Part shown: piece after piece, positions 22,969 to 23,612 of the stretch
Position numbering within the stretch: the first letter of the stretch is position 1
How the letters are laid out: the number at the start of each line of letters is the position of its first letter
Assembly: GCA_034408745.1 (NCBI GenBank)
Contig: JAWXCM010000089.1
Coordinates: 1-23,612 of the forward strand
Direction: 5' to 3'
Origin: JAWXCM01 sp034408745
Lineage (GTDB): Bacteria > Acidobacteriota > Terriglobia > Bryobacterales > Bryobacteraceae
Length of the DNA: 23,612 nt
The notes under the pieces: generated by a model
Database searches by the model: none
Told to the model about the DNA's origin: nothing
What the model saw: the letters and a program-made list of their open reading frames with translations, nothing else
Made by a program: the position numbers and the translations under genes

Positions 22969-23612
22969 GCAGTCCTCATCAGCTTTCCGCAGCCGAAGCA
23001 CTGCAGCGGGACGCCGTGGAGGCCACGCGCCGGGCGTCTGCCGCCCTGCTGTCTCTTCAGACAGACGAGGGGTACTGGTGGGCGGACCTTACCGCCGACA
23101 CCACGCTGGAGTCCGATTACATTCTGCTGCAGTTGTGGCTTCACCCGCCGGTGAATGGCGAGTGGAAGCCGAAGACGCGCCCTCTTATCGACAAGGCCGT
23201 CACGTCGATCCTTCGACGGCAGCTGCCGAACGGCGGGTTCAACATCTACCCGGAAGGTCCGGCCGATGTCAGCGCGACGGTTAAGGCCTACTTCTCGCTG
23301 AAGCTCGCCGGCGTTCCGGCCAGCGATCCGCGTATGGTCCGTGCGCGCAACACGATTTTGTCGCTGGGAGGCATTCAGGCGGCCAACAGTTACGTCAAGC
23401 TGAACCTCAGCTTTTTCGGCCTGTTCCCGCGCGAGTTTTGCCCGTCGGTTCCGCCTGAGATGATGCTGCTTCCGGGCGACTTCATCTACCAGATGTCGTC
23501 GTGGACGCGCGCCATCGTGATTCCGCTGTCCATCATCCACGCGATGCAGCCGAAGCGACCTGTTCCGGACGGGTTCGATCTGCTCGAGCTGTTCGTTCCG
23601 GGCGGGACGCGG
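22965..23612 (+). CDS. shc: Squalene-hopene cyclase (3' end outside window)
   Basis: The first 216 codons of a terpene cyclase are present, open to the window edge. QW-type repeats are visible: Q32-TDE-GYW at residues 32-38 and Q86-LPNGGF at 86-92. The segment YPEGPADVSATVKAYFSLKLAG is characteristic of the N-terminal part of squalene-hopene cyclases, as are YVKLNLSFFGLF and QMSSWTRAIVIPLSI. The DxDD catalytic motif lies further on and is not in the window. The enzyme is a monotopic membrane protein that cyclises squalene to hopene, a sterol-like membrane lipid. The ATG overlaps the ispH stop (ATGA), so translation is probably coupled. Squalene-making genes are not in the window. Confidence 0.94.
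   Translation, partial: MSSPHQLSAAEALQRDAVEATRRASAALLSLQTDEGYWWADLTADTTLESDYILLQLWLHPPVNGEWKPKTRPLIDKAVTSILRRQLPNGGFNIYPEGPADVSATVKAYFSLKLAGVPASDPRMVRARNTILSLGGIQAANSYVKLNLSFFGLFPREFCPSVPPEMMLLPGDFIYQMSSWTRAIVIPLSIIHAMQPKRPVPDGFDLLELFVPGGTR

Overview
The window looks like chromosomal DNA of a GC-rich, Gram-negative soil-type bacterium, most likely an acidobacterium of the Solibacter/Bryobacter kind. This is inference: the hopanoid genes, a secreted tricorn-like protease, a TPR/outer-membrane barrel protein and long runs of tightly packed genes all fit, but no rRNA marker is present. I saw no tRNA, rRNA, insertion sequence, prophage or CRISPR array.

Layout. (1) 1-680, minus: N-terminal part of a PYROXD2/phytoene-desaturase-like FAD oxidoreductase, cut by the window edge. 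(2) 813-5811, plus: a tight six-gene run with a methyltransferase carrying a regulatory domain, YjbQ, a TIM-barrel sugar isomerase, an NAD-dependent epimerase, an isolated NuoB and the peptidoglycan-editing factor PgeF. (3) 5900-6286, minus: a short TraR/DksA-type zinc-finger regulator with a clear intrinsic terminator and a 415-base upstream gap full of inverted repeats. (4) 14810 down to 6702, minus: a six-gene run with a histidine phosphatase, a tricorn-like protease, RlmH, a methyltransferase fused to a C-terminal beta domain, a molybdopterin oxidoreductase and a lipoprotein. The lipoprotein appears to carry the same beta domain as the methyltransferase. (5) 14865-15641, plus: a family 2 glycosyltransferase whose 3' end overlaps the next operon tail to tail. 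(6) 20432 down to 15622, minus: a LolA-fold exported protein, a TPR plus outer-membrane barrel protein and a secreted glycosidase-like protein, which together resemble an envelope glycan export or trimming module. (7) 20586-23612, plus: a FlK-like thioesterase, a 335-base gap that folds into many nested helices (candidate structured RNA), NadD, IspH and squalene-hopene cyclase (cut by the window edge).

How the genes may work together. IspH makes the isoprenoid precursors that squalene-hopene cyclase finally consumes, and the two reading frames overlap, so the right end is a hopanoid supply unit. The LolA-like, TPR-barrel and hydrolase genes have the order and overlaps of a cell-surface polysaccharide module. 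The rest is a mix of housekeeping genes (rlmH, nadD, nuoB, pgeF) placed among accessory genes.

The least explained parts are the structured gap at 20988-21322, the domain shared by the two proteins that flank the molybdopterin enzyme, and the repeat-rich leader region of the DksA-like gene.
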